Positions 60,346 to 64,000 of a DNA stretch of 64,000 nucleotides are shown here, piece after piece. Numbering within the stretch: position 1 is the stretch's first letter; each line of letters opens with the position of its first letter. Source of the DNA: Nomia melanderi. Taxonomy: Eukaryota; Arthropoda; Insecta; Hymenoptera; Halictidae. Both the position numbers and the translations under genes were made by a program. The DNA lies in assembly GCF_051020985.1 (NCBI RefSeq), contig NC_135003.1, positions 9,541,501 to 9,605,500 of the forward strand, read 5' to 3'. The notes beneath the pieces were generated by a model that worked only from the letters and a program-made list of their open reading frames with translations, was not told where the DNA came from and did not search any database.

Positions 60346-62167
60346 AAGAGCTTGTTGCGAGTTGGAAGAGCAACGACCGCAGAATCAGCGCGTCAGCGTC
60401 GAGACCACAGAAGTCACGTTAACCCCCTCAACCCGAAGCACGTACTACGTACGTTTTCCCGCGTGACCGATATGTCAAAGTAAAATTTCGTTTATAGTTT
60501 TGTACTTAAAACGATAAAATAACGAAAATATTGTATAGGCTATTGAAATATTGTCATGATACAATTTTTCTCCATAATATGGGCTATACCTGATCGAATA
60601 CATATGACACACTGAAATTTTATATACCACTTCTTATCCTATGCATTTCGTACAATATTCCATCCTCTTTCCCATAAATGCTTAAAAATTCGAAGTCCAC
60701 TTACAACCATGTACTCCTTTTATTCCAGTATACTATACCTACACCTATTCTAGTAGCTAAATACTCTCCGGCTGAGAACAGTAGGCGAATATTTTTCGCG
60801 ACGAGAAGTCAGGGACACAAGGAGTTTCAGTTTTCGTCGCGCACTCATCATTGGTGCACAGCGAAGACAGAAAACAAAATTCTCTATAGTACACTCTTAC
60901 TCCGTAGCATTCGGTCTCGCTTCCCCTGTATTATCGCCATGCACCAATGATAACTATGCGTCGAAAACCGAGGCAGTCGAAATATCGTAAGTAGAAGAGT
61001 CCCCTTGCCTCTCTGACTTTTCGCCAGGAAGAATATCAGCCAACACTTCTCAGCTGGAGAGTAGCTACTGTTGTACCCAGTGTAGCCAGAACGGGGAAAT
61101 TGAGGGGAACACAGTTTACCCTCTCCATGGCGTTACGTTGGATTCTGCGGCTGCTGCGGAGGTTGTTAGAGGATGCGTATCGATGAGAAATGAGGCAGTG
61201 GAAGGGGAAAGGCAGAGTGGGGGAAACGCAACCGCTTGGTTGCTTTCTGGCTTCGCTGGTTGTACCATCTTCCTCGGAGGGTTAATCCAGCATCGCCTCC
61301 CTGATTCGAAAGTACACGATCGCCGCAGTATCTCACCCCGCGTAGTGCGTTTCGCTTCGTGGTCTCTGACCTTTCCCTTCGCCGCGCTATCTCTGCGATC
61401 TCTATTTTTCCCGCCGGTTCTCGGCCGACACCAAGGCCCACTCCTCCCAGCCGCTTCTCTCTTCGTTATCTGCACTGTTTCTGCGTTTCGGTCTGAGCAC
61501 GTCGTGTCAGACTTTCCAGAGGCTGCAAAGGCGCCCCATCTCCCGCCCCCTTCAACGCGCCGTGTCTTCTGTCAAGGACCAGTCACGCGCGACCACCGAG
61601 ATAAGGCTCGCCATCATCGGCGTCGACAAGGTCGAACAATACCGCCAGCGCCACCCCAACCGGGGAACCAACGGAGAACGAAGATCCCCGGACGGATAAG
61701 CGAAGCCGCAGCGATGCGTTGCCCTAATAGTTCTTCGCCGCTTCTGTCTTCTTTGGTATTCCTCCAGTAGGTCGTGACATCGTGTCCCGACTCATCGTAC
61801 CTTTTCCTTTCTCCTTTTTTCTTTTCTGTCTTCCTCTTTTGCGAGAAATTCCACCGATGTTTTATGGAAATCCCTCGCGGAGGACCTGCCAGGTCGGACG
61901 GACAAACATTCTCACGCTTTCGAAGAATTCGGTCCCGATATCTTGCTCGAGGAATTGCGCAGATTGCTGACGAATATTCTGCTCGGAGAATTCTGCGAGA
62001 GATCCTCCTCGGGAATTTTATTCGATAGGGTGGTTGGCGGTGGGTGTTTGAGCTTACGAGGTAGAGCTGTGTGCGTGTGTGTGGGGTACTAAGCGAGGAT
62101 GTGCTAATTTTGGAGTCTTTTAGGTCGGTCTGTCTAATGGTGTTACATTAGAAATTAATCTGATTCA
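60346..62167. other. Non-coding, GC-rich candidate promoter or regulatory block
   Basis: The region 61070-61770 is GC-rich, with overlapping frames up to about 210 codons on the + strand and 119 on the minus strand. None shows a domain or splice pair. A G-rich GTGTGTG stretch at about 62030-62090 and a pyrimidine run at 61780-61850 flank it. A palindromic ACGTACTACGTACGT lies at about 60440. Confidence 0.4.
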
Positions 62168-62345
62168 ACCATTTGCAGTCGAGAGGTGACTCTCAGTCAT
62201 CGCTTGATTTGATATGGTTAAATTATAAAGTACTATATATAATATTATGTTTCGCATGATACATCAATATGTAAAATATCAAAATAAAATAGCTTCTTAA
62301 GAAAATGTCGAATATTTCTAGTAAAAAACTTCCGAGCACAAAGGA
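62168..62345. mobile_element. MITE family A (A5)
   Basis: It begins CCATTTGCAGTCGAGAGG after TTCA and ends CGAGCACAAAGGA before TTAA (62346-62349). The subterminal hairpin reads GGTGACT-CTC-AGTCATC. Interior words ATGATACATCAATATG and AAATAAAATAGCTTC match the family. Its termini are more diverged than those of 44165. Confidence 0.66.
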
Positions 62346-62349
62346 TTAA

Positions 62350-63149
62350 TAGTTCTTAGTATCGCACTGTCGTACTCGTTTATTTCACATCAAATAGTAC
62401 CATATTGAACAACCCTTTATCCCGAAACAATGATTATCAAAACACTAAGTAACTCTGATATTATAAAACTGCAACGAATGCTCTCCTCGTGTCTTCAAAA
62501 ATAATGGCGACCCGTCGGCTAGCCAGAACTATTACCGCGCCCCGCGGCAACCCTGCCAGTAATATCACGCGAAGAATTATTCTCCGCGGTGTTTAACGAA
62601 AAATAAAGGTAAAGCAGTTGCCCGAAGACCCACCGCAGATTTTCAGTTACCTCTTCGAGAAAGCAAACACTGGCCTCGTTCATTAAAGAGCGGAACGGTA
62701 ATCGTTGCGCGCGGTAGGAGCAAAACGATGGCAAAGGAAAAAAGGAAGGAATAGAAGCGCGGCGAGCGTAGATCCTTGCCAAATTGAGATTATACTCGAT
62801 AAAAAGAAATACCAGAGCCGGTCGGACGTACCGAGAGAAATCTTTCCTCTCTCTTCGTTTCTCTTTTTCTCTCTCCACACGGCTGTAATCCATCGGATTC
62901 CATTAGGGGCACCGCTCATATTCGACGCTGGGCTTCTTTTTCCTGCGGGGTATCGAAAAATACTGTAATTTATCAAGCCGTGGTTACGGCACTGCCCTCT
63001 CGTAGTTTCCTGGCCCGGGGACTTTAACCCTGTCTGGGTTTCTCTCTCTTCCTCTCTCACCTTTTCTCCTCTACCTTTCTCTCTCTTCCCCTTCTTCCTC
63101 TCCCCTTTCGGGCGCTGTTCAACGTCTTCTTCTTCCTTCGTCCTTTCAG
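62350..63149. other. Non-coding with a very long pyrimidine tract
   Basis: The + strand from about 63035 to 63149 is almost continuously C/T-rich and ends in CCTTTCAG. This is either a strong 3' splice site or a simple CT-rich block. The sequence before it is mixed, with short frames on both strands. Confidence 0.45.
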
Positions 63150-64000
63150 GATCTCCCTCCTGTAGTTGTTAATGTATACGTCCACCGGAGTCGGCCTCGA
63201 AAGTCAACGCCCACCGTTAACGTGGCCGCTTAACAATTCCGAGAAGACCCAGCCGCGTCGAGGGTATATACACGATGAAAAGGCGACTCCGTCGATTCCC
63301 GGGAAAAATGGGAACAATGCCGGGGAAGGATTTATTTCGATGCCCAACCGCGGGGGAATATTCCGTTGCCAGTTTTCGCGACGCCGAATGATCCCGGTGT
63401 TATTGTGTCCGGCTGATATTGTAATGCTGGTTAATTTTTCCTAGCCACTCAGTCATTTAACGGCGGAACTCCGGTTGTCGAGCAAAGTTTTCTTTTGGAT
63501 TATTCGTTAGTTGAAGCGTCGTTGTTACTAAACTTTTGCTTCCGAAAGTCTTTCTGTAGGAATATACGACACTTCCGATGAGTATAGACGACGTTCTTTG
63601 GAACTCAGTTTATTAGAAGATAATGAATAAATATAGTGAAGGAACTTTTAAGTACAAAGGATTATGTTTTATTATATATTAGTAGTGTGAATCCTGTATA
63701 TAAGATTCTAATGAACGTCCTTTTTCATTTTCAGGTACGTATCTTTCATGCCTACAGCATTTTCGTATCCTTGCCTCTTTTAATTAATGTAAGTGTTTTA
63801 AAATATCCAATGTATGAACTATCTTCGTAATTATTTTCTTTTTAATCTGTTTCATCGTTTTCTTTCGGCAATGTGATTTATAAATTAGACAAATAACTCA
63901 TCTTTCATTGTGAAAGTAACATCTGTTTACATGTAGCCGTTGTTTCGCTGTGAAAGAAAATTCGAGGCAGATCAATTTCGTCCAGACTATGACACAACAA
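63150..64000. other. 3' end of window, non-coding or intronic
   Basis: After the strong acceptor-like site at 63149 the phase-0 frame DLPPVVVNVYV runs 27 codons to a stop at 63231 with no good donor. The rest is GC-moderate to about 63420, then AT-rich, with the candidate ratchet site at 63734. No gene is supported. Confidence 0.4.
63711..63742 (+). promoter_or_regulatory. Candidate recursive (ratchet) splice site
   Basis: CCTTTTTCATTTTCAG ends at 63734 and is immediately followed by GTACGTATC, a plausible 5' splice site. The arrangement is pyrimidine tract, CAG, then GT-donor, as at 14090. A 55-bp exon from 63735 to a later gtaagtgtt donor at 63790 is the alternative. Its sequence is AT-rich and not convincingly coding. 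It lies about 30 kb downstream of the last supported exon, in what is probably a very long intron. Confidence 0.42.

Noticed and set aside
61138..61770. A 210-codon open frame on the + strand
   Set aside because: The block is GC-rich and opposite-strand frames are also open. No domain, start context or splice pair supports it; the Arg/Pro-rich translation is typical of non-coding GC-rich DNA.
1..64000. CRISPR array, bacterial operon, rRNA or virus-like gene block
   Set aside because: No regularly spaced identical repeats with unique spacers, no dense same-strand long genes, and no conserved rRNA or viral polymerase-like sequence were seen.

Overview
The window looks like nuclear DNA from an insect, most likely a hymenopteran (bee-like). 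It is an AT-rich background broken by GC- and CpG-rich islands. It carries many short TTAA-flanked non-autonomous transposons and many decayed local tandem duplications, and has very little coding sequence. There is no operon structure, no ribosome-binding-site logic and no long intron-free gene. The assignment rests on composition, splice-site style and repeat style only; no marker gene fixes the species.

Coding content: I can support only two protein-coding exons, both on the + strand and phase-compatible: 26177-26257 (81 bp) and 33797-34070 (274 bp). The first has a branch-point-like CTAAC and ends at AG/gtaagt. The second begins after TTCTTAGCAG and also ends at AG/gtaagt. The first enters and leaves in phase 2, the second enters in phase 2 and leaves in phase 0, so they join cleanly into 118 codons (117 complete codons after an opening base pair shared with an upstream exon). 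They look like internal exons of one large gene whose other exons lie mostly or wholly outside the window. The encoded stretch is rich in Pro, Ser, Thr and Arg, with an RRNT basic phospho-site-like motif. I do not recognise the family and give no gene symbol. If the two exons are neighbours, their intron is about 7.5 kb, with more than 26 kb of non-coding sequence upstream and almost 30 kb downstream.

Regulatory and splicing structure: 14081-14096 and 63721-63740 are juxtaposed 3'/5' splice-site sequences (pyrimidine tract, CAG, then GTGAGG or GTACGT). This is the form of insect recursive (ratchet) splice sites, and both are on the gene's strand. Several GC-rich, CpG-rich islands with embedded ATTA/TAATTA cores (for example 12380-12990, 22070-22440, 36590-37000, 46440-47060 and 48250-49160) are candidate cis-regulatory blocks.

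Mobile and repetitive DNA: at least five groups of short elements occur. Family A is flanked by TTAA, has CCCTTTGCACTCGAG-like ends and a subterminal stem-loop. A related single element has CCCTTTGCGGAYGAA ends. Family B has ends CACATTGTTGACYGG and family C has ends CACTAGAAC. Family G has long imperfect inverted repeats and an AT-rich centre. In addition there are minisatellites or tandem duplications with periods of about 7, 30, 34, 37, 68, 74, 80, 142, 161, 185 and 200 bp. Most of the window outside the two exons is therefore intronic or intergenic DNA shaped by small transposons and local duplication.
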